Below are positions 1 to 8,746 of a stretch of 64,000 bases of DNA, piece by piece. The notes beneath the pieces were generated by a model, which saw only the letters and a program-made list of their open reading frames with translations, searched no databases and had not been told where the DNA came from. Made by a program: the position numbers and the translations under genes. The stretch covers positions 434,001-498,000 of the forward strand of contig NZ_CP054051.1 of assembly GCF_013372265.1 (NCBI RefSeq), read 5' to 3'. Within the stretch, counting starts at the first letter, position 1, and each line of letters starts with the position of its first letter. The DNA comes from Aliarcobacter cibarius (GTDB taxonomy: Bacteria > Campylobacterota > Campylobacteria > Campylobacterales > Arcobacteraceae).

Positions 1-577
1 AGATAAAGATGTTCATGCCACAAAACAGGTATTTAATTGTGAAATACCATCTTATTGGACTGATTTAAAAAAATTCAAAACAATTTTAAATAAAAGAATA
101 AACCCAAGTATAAAAATACACAAAATTGAAAAAGTAAGTGATGATTTCCATTCTAGATTTAGTGCAAAAAGAAGAGTTTATCGATATTTAATTACTCAAA
201 AAGAGACAAATCCATTTAACCAAAAATATATTTTACATTGTAAAGAAATAGATGAAGATATAATTAAAGAAGCCATAAAAGAGTTTATAGGTGCTTATGA
301 TTTCAAATATTTCTTTAAAACAGGAAGTGAAAAAGAAAATACAAAAAGAGAGATTTTTAATGCAAAATTTTATAAATATAAAGATATTTATGTTTTTAGA
401 TTTGAAGCAAACTCTTATTTAAGATCTCAGATTAGACTCATGGTAGGATTTTTACTAGCAATAAATGAAAAAAAATTAACTATTACTGATTTAAAACAAC
501 AGCTAAATCTTCAAAATCATATCTTTAAAACACCTATTTTAGCAAATGGTCTTTATTTAGCACAAATAAAATATTAA
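1..577 (+). CDS. truA: tRNA pseudouridine synthase A, C-terminal part
   Basis: The gene starts before the window; about 191 C-terminal codons are visible, with frame from base 2 and TAA at 575-577. TruA makes pseudouridine at positions 38-40 of the tRNA anticodon arm in the cytoplasm. The visible part opens with DKDVHA, whose first Asp fits the catalytic Asp of the family RTDxxVHA motif. FHSRFSAKRRVYRY and YLRSQIRLMVG follow, matching the FHARFSAKxRxYxY and FLRxMVRxMVG blocks of TruA. The stop is 98 bases before hrcA, which has its own promoter, so the two are probably separate units. The family call is firm; the N-terminus cannot be judged. Confidence 0.9.
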   Translation, partial: DKDVHATKQVFNCEIPSYWTDLKKFKTILNKRINPSIKIHKIEKVSDDFHSRFSAKRRVYRYLITQKETNPFNQKYILHCKEIDEDIIKEAIKEFIGAYDFKYFFKTGSEKENTKREIFNAKFYKYKDIYVFRFEANSYLRSQIRLMVGFLLAINEKKLTITDLKQQLNLQNHIFKTPILANGLYLAQIKY

Positions 578-594
578 AAAATACTTACTAAGAC

Positions 595-624
595 TTGACA
601 AACATTGACTCAATAAGCTATAAT
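595..624 (+). promoter_or_regulatory. sigma70-type promoter of hrcA-grpE-dnaK
   Basis: A perfect TTGACA at 595-600 and a perfect TATAAT at 619-624 lie 18 bp apart, just upstream of the CIRCE operator. Most promoters in this window show only a -10 box, so a consensus -35 suggests a strong promoter that needs repression. Confidence 0.75.
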
Positions 625-627
625 TCT

Positions 628-654
628 TTAGCAGTTTAAGATATAGAGTGCTAA
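628..654 (+). promoter_or_regulatory. CIRCE operator (HrcA binding site)
   Basis: TTAGCAGTT (628-636), nine bases, then GAGTGCTAA (646-654). The family consensus is TTAGCACTC-N9-GAGTGCTAA: the right arm is perfect and the left arm differs at two inner bases. Outer bases extend the symmetry to a 10-bp perfect repeat (TTCTTTAGCA 624-633, TGCTAAAGAA 649-658). It sits directly after the -10 box, over the expected transcription start, and 22 bases before hrcA. That is the classic place for HrcA autorepression. Confidence 0.88.
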
Positions 655-675
655 AGAATAAAGAGAGTTGGATTT

Positions 676-1467
676 ATGATAGATAAAAAAGAGTTTTTAT
701 TACAATCTATTATTAAAGCATACATTGAACATCTTGAGCCAATTGGTTCAACGCAATTAAAGTCTATGTATGATTTAGAGTACTCAGCTGCAACAATCAG
801 AGGTTATTTTAAAAAGTTAGGAGAAGAGGGTTTTTTAGCTCAAGAGCATATAAGTAGTGGAAGAACTCCTACAAATGAAGCTTTAAAACAGTATTGGATA
901 GGAAAGTTAAATTTTAAACTATCTGGTATAAATATTAAAGCTTTAGAATATTTAGCTAATAAAATTGGATTAACGGTCTTTTTAAAAAAAGAGAAAAGTG
1001 AAATTTTACAAAACTTGATAAACGTTGAGAATAAATATATAATTTTAGAGTTTTCTAGTTTTGCTGTTAATATAAAATTTAGTTCAGCTTTATACAGATT
1101 TTTGAATGATTTGAAGCAAACTTCTTTAGAAGATATTTTAAAGGTCTCAAAAGATGTTGGAGCTTATGAACTTTATAGTGCTATAAATCAAACATTACAA
1201 AACAGTGATTTTGATATATTCAATTATAAAGAGTTTTTGAATCTTGCTTTAAACTATGATTTTGATGAGTTTACAATAAATAGATTTTTAAAAGGTAATA
1301 TTATGGATGAGCTAAAAGAAGGTTTGTACTTTGATGGCTTTTTACCAGAGAACTATATTGGAATATGTAAATTTTGCAAAATCAATAATGAAGATGTAAA
1401 GATGTTTATTATTGGTGAGTTATCAAAAGATTATGAATACTTTCTTGAACAAATTACAAATTTTTAG
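676..1467 (+). CDS. hrcA: heat-inducible transcription repressor HrcA
   Basis: HrcA represses chaperone genes by binding CIRCE, and such a site lies just upstream. The N-terminal winged helix is seen at about residues 1-75 (EPIGSTQLKSMY, SAATIRGYFKKLGEEGFL, ISSGRTPT), followed by the GAF-like and dimerisation part. At 263 residues it is shorter than the roughly 340 of Firmicutes HrcA but fits the short epsilonproteobacterial form. The ATG at 676 follows GAGAGTTGGA. grpE begins 8 bases after the stop and dnaK follows, so this is the first gene of an autoregulated heat-shock operon. Confidence 0.92.
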   Translation: MIDKKEFLLQSIIKAYIEHLEPIGSTQLKSMYDLEYSAATIRGYFKKLGEEGFLAQEHISSGRTPTNEALKQYWIGKLNFKLSGINIKALEYLANKIGLTVFLKKEKSEILQNLINVENKYIILEFSSFAVNIKFSSALYRFLNDLKQTSLEDILKVSKDVGAYELYSAINQTLQNSDFDIFNYKEFLNLALNYDFDEFTINRFLKGNIMDELKEGLYFDGFLPENYIGICKFCKINNEDVKMFIIGELSKDYEYFLEQITNF

Positions 1468-1475
1468 GAGAAAAA

Positions 1476-2039
1476 ATGAGCGAAAATATTAAAGAAGAAG
1501 TTATAACTGAAGAGATTGAAAATAATAAAGAGTGTTGCAATGAAGAAAAATGTTGTGAAGCAACAAAAGAAGAGAGCTTAGAAGATGTTATTGTTAGGCT
1601 TGAAGAAGAATTAAGACAAAGTGAAGAGAAATTTTTAAGAGTTCATGCAGATTTTGAGAATATTAAAAAAAGATTAGAGAGAGAAAAATATCAAGCGATA
1701 GATTATGCAAGTGAAAAGTTTGCAAAAGATTTATTAACACCTCTTGATACTTTAGAAATGGCATTAAAATCAGCTAGTGTTAATATGAGTGCAGATGAGC
1801 TTTTACCAAAGTTAAAAGAAGGAATAGAGCTTACTATTAAAAGTTTTATCACAACTTTCGAAAAACACAATATTACAAAAGTTGATACAGATGGGGAGTT
1901 TGATCCAAATGTGCACAATGCGGTTATGCAAGTAGATAGTTCAGATCATGAAACAGGTCAAATTGTAAGTGAATTACAAAAAGGTTATATGTTAAAAGAT
2001 AGGTTATTAAGACCTTCAATGGTTAGTATCGCTAACTAA
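1476..2039 (+). CDS. grpE: nucleotide exchange factor GrpE
   Basis: GrpE releases ADP from DnaK and drives the chaperone cycle. The 187-residue protein has a very acidic, Cys-containing N-terminal tail (about 1-35), a long coiled-coil helix (about 35-90) and the C-terminal beta domain. The C-terminus carries the family signature: HNAVMQVDSSDHETGQIV, GYMLKDRLLRPSMV. The ATG follows AGGAGAAAAA. It sits between hrcA (8-base gap) and dnaK (84-base gap). The unusual feature is the pair of CC motifs (ECCNEEKCCE, near residues 20-28) in the tail, which are not part of the classic GrpE function. Confidence 0.95.
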   Translation: MSENIKEEVITEEIENNKECCNEEKCCEATKEESLEDVIVRLEEELRQSEEKFLRVHADFENIKKRLEREKYQAIDYASEKFAKDLLTPLDTLEMALKSASVNMSADELLPKLKEGIELTIKSFITTFEKHNITKVDTDGEFDPNVHNAVMQVDSSDHETGQIVSELQKGYMLKDRLLRPSMVSIAN

Positions 2040-2044
2040 AAATA

Positions 2045-2071
2045 TTGACCGTAATGTCATTAAACTATAGA
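2045..2071 (+). promoter_or_regulatory. possible internal promoter before dnaK
   Basis: TTGACC (2045-2050) and TATAGA (2066-2071) lie 15 bp apart in the grpE-dnaK gap. The spacing is short and no second CIRCE is present, so this is a weak call. It could give constitutive dnaK transcription. Confidence 0.35.
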
Positions 2072-2123
2072 ATTTAAAATGATTTACAAATTTAAAAATG
2101 AAATTTAATAAAAGGATAAGAAA

Positions 2124-4007
2124 ATGAGTAAAGTTATAGGTATAGATTTAGGAACAACAAACTCTTGTGTTGCAGTTTATGAAAATGGTGAAGCAAAAAT
2201 TATCCCAAATAAAGAAGGGAAAAATACAACTCCATCAATAGTTGCATTTACAGATAAAGGTGAAATTTTAGTTGGAGATCCAGCAAAAAGACAAGCTATT
2301 ACAAACCCTGAAAAAACAATTTATTCTATTAAAAGAATTATGGGTCTAATGATGAATGAGCCAAATGCTAAAGCTGCTCAAAGTAAAGTAGGGTATAAAA
2401 TTGTTGATAGAAGTGGAGCTGCTGCAGTTGAAATCGGTGGAAAAGTTTATACTCCACAAGAAATTTCTGCAAAAATTTTAGGAAAATTAAAAGCTGATGC
2501 GGAAGAGTATTTAGGAGCAAAAGTTACAGATGCTGTTATTACAGTTCCTGCATACTTTAATGATGCACAAAGAAAAGCTACTCAAGAAGCTGGAACAATT
2601 GCTGGGTTAAATGTATTAAGAATTATTAACGAGCCAACTGCTGCTTCATTAGCGTATGGACTTGATAAAAAAGGTGAGGAAAAAGTTTTAGTTTATGATT
2701 TAGGTGGAGGAACTTTTGACGTTACTGTTTTAGAAATTGGTGATGGAACTTTTGAAGTTTTAAGTACGGATGGAAATGCTTTCTTAGGTGGAGATGACTT
2801 TGATAATAGAATTATTGATTGGTTAGCAAAAGAGTTCAAAGATGAAAATGGATTTGATGTTAAAAATGACAAAATGGCACTTCAAAGATTAAAAGATGCT
2901 GCTGAAAATGCTAAGAAAGAGTTGTCTTCTGCTGAATCAACAGAGATTAACTTACCATTTATCTCTATGGGACAAGCAGGACCAGTTCACCTAGTAAAAT
3001 CTTTAACAAGAGCAAAATTTGAGTCAATGACTGAAGATTTAATTGATGAAACATTAAGTCATATTAAAGTTGCTTTAAAAGAAGCTGGACTCGCAAAAGG
3101 TGATATTGATGAAGTTATTATGGTTGGTGGAAGTACAAGATTACCAAAAGCAAACCAAGTAGTTAAAGAGTTCTTTGGAAAAGATTTAAATAAAGGTGTA
3201 AATCCAGATGAAGTTGTTGCTGCTGGAGCCGCTGTTCAAGCTGGAGTTTTAAGAGGAGATGTTAAAGATGTTCTTTTATTGGACGTTACTCCATTATCTT
3301 TAGGAATTGAAACTTTAGGTGGAGTTATGACTAAACTTATTGAAAAAGGAACAACAATTCCAGTTAAAAAATCTCAAGTATTCTCTACAGCAGATGATAA
3401 TCAACCAGCTGTATCTATTCATGTATGTCAAGGAGAAAGAGAATTTGCAAAAGATAATAAATCTTTAGGTATGTTTGAACTTTCAGATATTCCAGCAGCT
3501 CCAAGAGGTGTTCCTCAAATTGAAGTAACATTTGATATTGATGCAAATGGTGTATTAAATGTAAGTGCAAAAGATAAAGGAACAGGGAAAGAGAACAAAA
3601 TTACAATCTCTGGAAGTTCTGGATTAAGTGATGATGAAATTGCAAAAATGGTTGCTGAAGCAGAAGCAAATAAAGAAACTGATGCTAAGAAAAAAGCTTT
3701 AATCGAAACAAGAAATCAAGCTGATGCTATGTTACATAGTACAAGAAAAACATTAGAAGAAAATGAAAATGCAATTTCTGAAGATGAGAAAAAAGCTATT
3801 ATTGATGCAGCAGCAGATTTAGAAGAATTATTAAAAGATGATAATGCAACAAAAGAGCAAATTGAAGAAAAACTAAAAGTTTTAACTGAAAAATCTCACA
3901 AATTAGCTGAAGCTATGTATAAAAAAGAGGGTGAGCAAGGAGCTGGTGCAGCAAATCAAAAAGCAAAAAAAGATGACGATGACGTTATTGATGCAGAGGT
4001 AGAGTAA
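2124..4007 (+). CDS. dnaK: molecular chaperone DnaK (Hsp70)
   Basis: This ATP-dependent Hsp70 folds and protects proteins in the cytoplasm with GrpE and a DnaJ that is not in this window. It has full length (627 residues). The N-terminal ATPase domain shows [13 protein letters not shown] at the start, the phosphate loop [10 protein letters not shown], and [10 protein letters not shown]. The linker [16 protein letters not shown] leads into the substrate-binding domain and a helical lid. The tail ends [11 protein letters not shown], matching the usual acidic EEV-type end. AAAGGATAAGAAA precedes the ATG. It is the third gene of the hrcA-grpE-dnaK operon. Confidence 0.98.
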   Translation: MSKVIGIDLGTTNSCVAVYENGEAKIIPNKEGKNTTPSIVAFTDKGEILVGDPAKRQAITNPEKTIYSIKRIMGLMMNEPNAKAAQSKVGYKIVDRSGAAAVEIGGKVYTPQEISAKILGKLKADAEEYLGAKVTDAVITVPAYFNDAQRKATQEAGTIAGLNVLRIINEPTAASLAYGLDKKGEEKVLVYDLGGGTFDVTVLEIGDGTFEVLSTDGNAFLGGDDFDNRIIDWLAKEFKDENGFDVKNDKMALQRLKDAAENAKKELSSAESTEINLPFISMGQAGPVHLVKSLTRAKFESMTEDLIDETLSHIKVALKEAGLAKGDIDEVIMVGGSTRLPKANQVVKEFFGKDLNKGVNPDEVVAAGAAVQAGVLRGDVKDVLLLDVTPLSLGIETLGGVMTKLIEKGTTIPVKKSQVFSTADDNQPAVSIHVCQGEREFAKDNKSLGMFELSDIPAAPRGVPQIEVTFDIDANGVLNVSAKDKGTGKENKITISGSSGLSDDEIAKMVAEAEANKETDAKKKALIETRNQADAMLHSTRKTLEENENAISEDEKKAIIDAAADLEELLKDDNATKEQIEEKLKVLTEKSHKLAEAMYKKEGEQGAGAANQKAKKDDDDVIDAEVE

Positions 4008-4017
4008 AACTCTACCT
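3997..4017 (+). other. hairpin over the dnaK stop codon
   Basis: AGGTAGAGT (3997-4005) and ACTCTACCT (4009-4017) form a perfect 9-bp stem with a 3-base loop. It includes the dnaK TAA (4005-4007) and ends one base before the ATG of the next gene. No T-tract follows, so a standard Rho-independent terminator is unlikely. It may protect the mRNA 3' end or reduce translation of the next gene. Confidence 0.55.
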
Positions 4018-4018
4018 T

Positions 4019-4321
4019 ATGCAAACTCTTCTTTTCTTATTTTTAACTTTCCTTATAGTAGTATTACTAATATATATTTTTTTTAAATCAAAACAAAGTC
4101 GATTAGAAAAACTTTTAAATGGCACTTGTCCTAGTTGTCTAGAAACAAAAAAGAGTTTTTCCGATATGAATACAAATACAAAGTTTACTCAAGAAGTAAT
4201 TCAATCTAGAATCTTAAGAGATCATGGATGTTCAGGAGTAAAAGAGGTTGAATTCTCTTGTAAGAGTTGTGATTTAAAAGAGATACACTCTATAAATTCT
4301 CAAATGGGTTGCAGCATATGA
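4019..4321 (+). CDS. small membrane-anchored protein with two CxxC pairs
   Basis: I do not recognise this 100-residue protein. Residues 2-22 form one hydrophobic helix. The soluble part has two CxxC pairs (C37/C40 in CPSC and C81/C84 in CKSC), spaced like a zinc ribbon or small metal site, plus C71 and C98. The ATG at 4019 gives the membrane segment directly; there is no clear ribosome site except within the hairpin just upstream. Its TGA overlaps the ATG of mltA (ATGA at 4318-4321), which suggests translational coupling. A zinc-ribbon fold is inferred from the Cys spacing only. Confidence 0.7.
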   Translation: MQTLLFLFLTFLIVVLLIYIFFKSKQSRLEKLLNGTCPSCLETKKSFSDMNTNTKFTQEVIQSRILRDHGCSGVKEVEFSCKSCDLKEIHSINSQMGCSI

Positions 4322-5448
4322 AAAATTTGATACTTATAATTTTAGCTATATTTTTAGCAACTGGTTGTTCAAAAAAACAAGAACAAATTCCTCAAGCACC
4401 TATAGTAGAAAAAGATAAAGAAGTTGTAATCGAAGAACAAAATGAAAATTTAGAAAATGGAATGCAGAAAGTATCGTTTTTAGAAATTGATGGTTTTTTT
4501 GATGATGATTTAAATCATGCTTTAGAAGTTTTTAAGAAAGATTGTAAAAAATCAAAAAAATATGATGAATTCAGAAATGTTTGTAAGAAAGCAGAATTTG
4601 AAAAAGATGGAAGAAAATTTTTTATGTTAAATTTTGAACCATATAAACTTTTTGATAGTAAAGCTAAAGATGAAGGAACAATTACAGGTTATTATGAGCC
4701 ATTATTATATGGTAGCTTGAAAAAAAGTGCTAGATACAAATATCCTATTTATAAAACACCTAAAAATTTAATAATTACAGATAGACTAAATTCAAATGGA
4801 AGCAAAAGAGGAAAAATTGTAAAAAACAAAATTGTTCCTTATGATACAAGAGAACAAATAGAAAAGAATCCAAAAAATAAAAATTTAGAGCCAATTGCTT
4901 ATGTTGATGATAAATTTGATTTATTCTTTTTGCATATACAAGGTAGTGGGAAAATAAAACTTGATACAGGTGAAATTATAAATGTGGGATATGCAGAACA
5001 AAATGGTTGGCCATATCTTAGTATAGGTTCATATTTAATAGAAAAAAATTATATTACAAAAGACGAGATGAGTGTTCAAGCAATGAAGGATTTTTTTAAA
5101 GCTAATCCTAAAATAATGGATGAAGTTTTTAACTCAAATCCTAGTTATATATTTTTTAGAGTTTCACCAAATGGTGCAACAGGAGCTTTAAATACAGTTT
5201 TAACTGCTAAAAGAAATTTAGCTGTTGATAGAAGTTATATTCCTTTAGGGATGCCAGTATTCTTAAGTACAAAAAATCCTGTTACAAAAGAACCTTTAAA
5301 TCAATTAATGGTTGCAGCTGATGTCGGTGGGGCTATAAAAGGTGAGATTAGAGCGGATTTTTTCTGGGGATTTGGAGATGATGCCTTTCATTATGCTGGA
5401 AGAATGAAAGAAAAAGGCAAAATGTATATATTAAAGCCTAAATATTAA
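4318..5448 (+). CDS. mltA: membrane-bound lytic murein transglycosylase A, lipoprotein
   Basis: MltA cleaves peptidoglycan glycan strands and leaves 1,6-anhydromuramyl ends, acting from the outer membrane. I chose the ATG at 4318: it gives a lipoprotein signal, MKNLILIILAIFLATGC (lipid Cys at 17), and overlaps the preceding stop as ATGA. A TTG at 4309 is also in frame. The MltA core shows GTITGYYEP and FFLHIQGSGKI. The C-terminal 3D domain shows YIPLGMPVFL and VAADVGGAIKGEIRADFFWG, which carries the catalytic Asp. Length (376 residues) is normal. The hairpin after the stop also serves the convergent gene. Confidence 0.93.
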   Translation: MKNLILIILAIFLATGCSKKQEQIPQAPIVEKDKEVVIEEQNENLENGMQKVSFLEIDGFFDDDLNHALEVFKKDCKKSKKYDEFRNVCKKAEFEKDGRKFFMLNFEPYKLFDSKAKDEGTITGYYEPLLYGSLKKSARYKYPIYKTPKNLIITDRLNSNGSKRGKIVKNKIVPYDTREQIEKNPKNKNLEPIAYVDDKFDLFFLHIQGSGKIKLDTGEIINVGYAEQNGWPYLSIGSYLIEKNYITKDEMSVQAMKDFFKANPKIMDEVFNSNPSYIFFRVSPNGATGALNTVLTAKRNLAVDRSYIPLGMPVFLSTKNPVTKEPLNQLMVAADVGGAIKGEIRADFFWGFGDDAFHYAGRMKEKGKMYILKPKY

Positions 5449-5464
5449 TTAATCTATTTTAAGA

Positions 5465-5492
5465 TGGCTGTTGTATTTACATACAACAACCA
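5465..5492. terminator. bidirectional terminator-like hairpin
   Basis: TGGCTGTTGTAT (5465-5476) and ATACAACAACCA (5481-5492) pair with one mismatch around a 4-base loop, between convergent mltA and the Cys-rich gene. The arm at 5481-5492 is also coding for the C-terminus of the minus-strand gene. There is no strong T-tract. Confidence 0.5.
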
Positions 5493-5719
5493 TTTCCACA
5501 ACATGAATTTACTGGTTCATCCTTATAAAATTTAATAACTAAATTGTTAAACATTTCTTGAATTTGAAAATCATGTTTTCTACAAAATGTTTTATTCATT
5601 ATATTCTTCATTTCAATGGCTTTTAACATAGCATCATCTTTTGAAGAAAAATTTAAATCATTTTGTAAATTACTTCTTTTAAAACAACCACATTGGTCTT
5701 GTACAATAACTTTAAACAT
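5477..5719 (-). CDS. small cysteine-rich protein with CCGNGCCM tail
   Basis: I do not recognise this 80-residue protein. It has seven cysteines: C10 and C12 (CGC), C46 beside H49, and C73, C74, C78 and C79 in the terminal CCGNGCCM. There is no signal peptide or membrane helix, so it is probably cytoplasmic. The tail resembles the Cys-rich ends of metal-binding or metal-delivery proteins, but this is inference. The ATG at 5719 follows AAAGGTATTTTTT on the minus strand. It stands alone, convergent with mltA and divergent from psd. The consistent codon use and conserved-looking ends suggest a real gene. Confidence 0.72.
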   Translation of the reverse strand: MFKVIVQDQCGCFKRSNLQNDLNFSSKDDAMLKAIEMKNIMNKTFCRKHDFQIQEMFNNLVIKFYKDEPVNSCCGNGCCM

Positions 5720-5802
5720 AAAAAATACCTTTAAATAATAAAAATTAAAGGCAAAATATTATCTAAATTTACTTTTTAAAGCAAATAAATAAGAAAAAAG
5801 GG

Positions 5803-5808
5803 TATAAT
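5803..5808 (+). promoter_or_regulatory. -10 box of psd promoter
   Basis: A perfect TATAAT preceded by GGG lies 24 bases upstream of the psd ATG in an AT-rich stretch. No clear -35 is seen, as is usual for epsilonproteobacterial sigma70 promoters. Confidence 0.6.
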
Positions 5809-5832
5809 TTAGTTAAACTTTAAAGGAAAGCA

Positions 5833-6639
5833 ATGCATATAACAAATCTTCTATCACAATACTTTGGTAAATTTGCAAAGAGAAGGTTTCCATCTTTTAT
5901 TCAAAAAATTATAAATTCAAGTTATGTAAAGCTTATGAAGCTTGATATGACAGAGTTTAAAAACGCGAAACATTATAAAACTTTAAATGAACTTTTTACA
6001 AGAGAGTTACTTATAAATAGAGAAATTGATAGTTCACCAAATATTTTTATATCACCAACAGATAGTTTAATTACAGAATGTGGAAAATTAAAAAAAGATA
6101 TAGCTTTACAAATTAAAGGTATGTCTTATAGTGTTGAAGAACTTTTAACTTATTATTGTAGTTCAAATTTTAATAAATTAGAAGATGGTGAGTTTATGAA
6201 TTTTTATCTATCTCCAAAAGATTATCATAGATATCATGCCCCAATAGATTTTAGATTGAAAAAGTTGATTCATGTTCCAGGAAAACTTTATCCTGTAAAT
6301 TTAAAATATTTAAATAAAGAATTTGAACTTTTTGTACAAAATGAGAGAGTTATTTTAGAGTGTGAAGCTGAAGGTAAGTTGTTTTATATGGTTTTTGTAG
6401 GTGCGTTAAATGTAGGTCAAATGGTATTTGAATTTGAAAAATCTGTTGAAACAAATTGTGATACAAAAGAGATTAAAGTTTATAATTATGAAAATATTGA
6501 GATATCAAAAGCTGAGTGTTTAGGATACTTTAAAATGGGTTCTACTGTAGTTATGCTTTGGGAAAAAGATTTTGTAGAATTAGAAAATCTTTTAAATAAA
6601 AATGTTAGGTTTGGTCAAAAAATTTCAAATATAAGATAG
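5833..6639 (+). CDS. psd: phosphatidylserine decarboxylase proenzyme
   Basis: Psd converts phosphatidylserine to phosphatidylethanolamine at the inner membrane. It is a pyruvoyl enzyme that cleaves itself. The cleavage motif is seen as FKMGSTVV near the C-terminus (Ser237), in place of the commoner LGST; the Ser becomes the pyruvoyl group. Other family blocks are FFTREL-like LFTREL, YLSPKDYHRYHAP (with the conserved His residues) and VGALNVGQ. Length (268 residues) is normal for the short bacterial form. AAAGGAAAGCA precedes the ATG. A Cache-GGDEF-EAL gene starts 3 bases after its stop, so the two are probably co-transcribed. Confidence 0.94.
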   Translation: MHITNLLSQYFGKFAKRRFPSFIQKIINSSYVKLMKLDMTEFKNAKHYKTLNELFTRELLINREIDSSPNIFISPTDSLITECGKLKKDIALQIKGMSYSVEELLTYYCSSNFNKLEDGEFMNFYLSPKDYHRYHAPIDFRLKKLIHVPGKLYPVNLKYLNKEFELFVQNERVILECEAEGKLFYMVFVGALNVGQMVFEFEKSVETNCDTKEIKVYNYENIEISKAECLGYFKMGSTVVMLWEKDFVELENLLNKNVRFGQKISNIR

Positions 6640-6642
6640 AAA

Positions 6643-8685
6643 ATGAATACAAAACTTTTTTTCAAAATTGCATGGTTACTTGTTGTCAGTTTATTATTTT
6701 ATATCATATTTGTAATTTTCTTTTTATCTCCAAAAATAAATGATTATTTATCTAATATAGAGTTAGAAATATCAAAAGTACAATTTGAAAAAATTGCACA
6801 GGCAATAAATATTGAATCAAAAAAATATGAAGATGAAAATCAGTTAATTGAGCAAGTGAAATTAATAGTTTCTAGTTTAACATTAGGGAAAGCTGGTTAT
6901 ATTTTTATTTTTGATGCAAATGGAAAAGTTATTTTTGATCCAAGTGGAGAGTTTGCTTCTAAATCTTTAGAAGATGTAATAATTCCAGGGGTTGGCAAAA
7001 AGTATCTTTATGAAGAGATGAAAGCTCATGCTCTTGCTAAAGAGGCTTTAGAATACGAGTGGAATAGAATTTATGACCCGTATAATTATACTTATAAAAA
7101 AATATCATGGATTGTTCATAATGATAAATTTAATTGGTATATAGCTTCTAATGTATATAAAGAGAATTTTCATAATTTTACTGAAGGTGTTAATTCTTTA
7201 ATTTTAAATATTTCAATTCTTCTTTTCATGGTTTTAACTTTAATTGGAATATTTATTACAGTTAAAATAGTTTCACCTATTAATAAAATGTTGATGGAAG
7301 TAAATAAAATAAATGTTGTATCAAATTTAGATAAAACTGATAAAACAACTAAATCAAAAGATGAAATAGTTTATCTTTCTAAGCAGTTCAATACTTTGGT
7401 TGATGAAGTTGAAACAAATAGAAAAAATATTGAGATTCAAGAAAGAGTTTTTAAAGATAGACTTTACATAGATTCTTTAACTGGAATTAAAAATAGGGTA
7501 GCCTTAGAAGATGATATAAAAGAGTGTGAATTTGTATCTATTGTTTTAATAGATATAGACTCTTTTGCAGATATAAATGAACTTTATGGATTTAAAGTAG
7601 GAGATTTAGTATTAATTGAGACAGCAAAAATTTTGAATAATTTCTCAGAAAAATTTGGTGTAACTGCATACAGATTGTATGGAAATGTTTTTGCACTTGT
7701 AAATACTACAATGATGAATTTTTCTAAGTATGATGAGTTTATTAATGAAAGTTTAAAAGTATTTAAAGAGAATGCTTTATTTATTGAGGAAGAGAATTTA
7801 GAACTTTATATAAATGTTACATTAGGTATATCTATTGCTCAAGAAGAACCAATAAAAACTGCAACAATTGCACTAAATAGAGCAAAAAAATCTAGTAAAA
7901 GATTTTTTGTATATAACACAGAAATTGATACAAAAGAGTCAATTAAAAATTCTATTCATTGGAGAGAGAAAATAAAAGAGGCTATCAACAATGATTGTGT
8001 AGTACCATTTTTTCAACCAATATATAATACAGAAAATCAAATTATTAAGTATGAAGCATTAATGAGAATAAAAGATTTTGATATACATGGAAAAGAGATT
8101 TACCATTTACCATATCTATTTTTAGATACAGCATTTAAAACAAAACAGTATATATCACTTGCTAATCAAATGTTGGGAAAAATAATAGATCTTTTACCAA
8201 CTACGCAAAAATATATATCATTTAATATAAGTTTTGAAGATATTATGAATAATGATTTTATAGATATGTTAGATAAGTATATTGATAAATTAGATATTGA
8301 AAATAAAGCTAAATTAGTATTTGAAATTTTAGAAAGTAATTCTATAGGTGAATATCAAATTTTAGATGATTTTGTTAGTAAATACAGAAAACAGGGAATT
8401 AAAATAGCTATTGATGATTTCGGAACAGGATACTCAAATTTTGCACATATTTTAAAAATTAGACCTGATTTTATAAAAATTGATGGTTCCTTAATTAAAA
8501 ATATTACAACAGATAAAAACTCAAGTGAAATGGTTAAATCTATAATAGATTTTTCTAAAGCTTTAAACATAAAAATTACAGCAGAGTTTGTTCATAATGC
8601 AGAAGTTTATAAGAGATTATTGGATTTAAAAGTTGATGAATTCCAAGGTTTTTATTTAGGAAGACCTGAAGCAACTATTGAATAA
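6643..8685 (+). CDS. Cache-GGDEF-EAL cyclic-di-GMP phosphodiesterase
   Basis: This 680-residue membrane protein is a predicted c-di-GMP signalling protein. Order: a first membrane helix (about 7-29), an extracytoplasmic single-Cache sensor (about 35-180, with GKAGYIFIFDANGKVIFDP), a second helix (about 188-210), a HAMP-like linker, a GGDEF domain (about 275-415) and an EAL domain (about 435-675). The GGDEF active motif is replaced by RLYGNVFAL, so cyclase activity is unlikely. The EAL motifs are intact: YEALMRI, FNISFED, VFEILESN, IAIDDFGTGYSNF, KIDGSLIK, DEFQGFYLG. A phosphodiesterase with a sensory or GTP-binding GGDEF domain fits. It is tightly linked to psd. Confidence 0.9.
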   Translation: MNTKLFFKIAWLLVVSLLFYIIFVIFFLSPKINDYLSNIELEISKVQFEKIAQAINIESKKYEDENQLIEQVKLIVSSLTLGKAGYIFIFDANGKVIFDPSGEFASKSLEDVIIPGVGKKYLYEEMKAHALAKEALEYEWNRIYDPYNYTYKKISWIVHNDKFNWYIASNVYKENFHNFTEGVNSLILNISILLFMVLTLIGIFITVKIVSPINKMLMEVNKINVVSNLDKTDKTTKSKDEIVYLSKQFNTLVDEVETNRKNIEIQERVFKDRLYIDSLTGIKNRVALEDDIKECEFVSIVLIDIDSFADINELYGFKVGDLVLIETAKILNNFSEKFGVTAYRLYGNVFALVNTTMMNFSKYDEFINESLKVFKENALFIEEENLELYINVTLGISIAQEEPIKTATIALNRAKKSSKRFFVYNTEIDTKESIKNSIHWREKIKEAINNDCVVPFFQPIYNTENQIIKYEALMRIKDFDIHGKEIYHLPYLFLDTAFKTKQYISLANQMLGKIIDLLPTTQKYISFNISFEDIMNNDFIDMLDKYIDKLDIENKAKLVFEILESNSIGEYQILDDFVSKYRKQGIKIAIDDFGTGYSNFAHILKIRPDFIKIDGSLIKNITTDKNSSEMVKSIIDFSKALNIKITAEFVHNAEVYKRLLDLKVDEFQGFYLGRPEATIE

Positions 8686-8746
8686 TTTAATAGAATAAAA
8701 AGTAAATTTTAGTAAGAATTTATAAATCAAATACTAAGGAGAATTT

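Noticed and set aside
2040-2123. Second CIRCE before dnaK
   Set aside because: No TTAGCACTC or GAGTGCTAA half-site is present in this gap.
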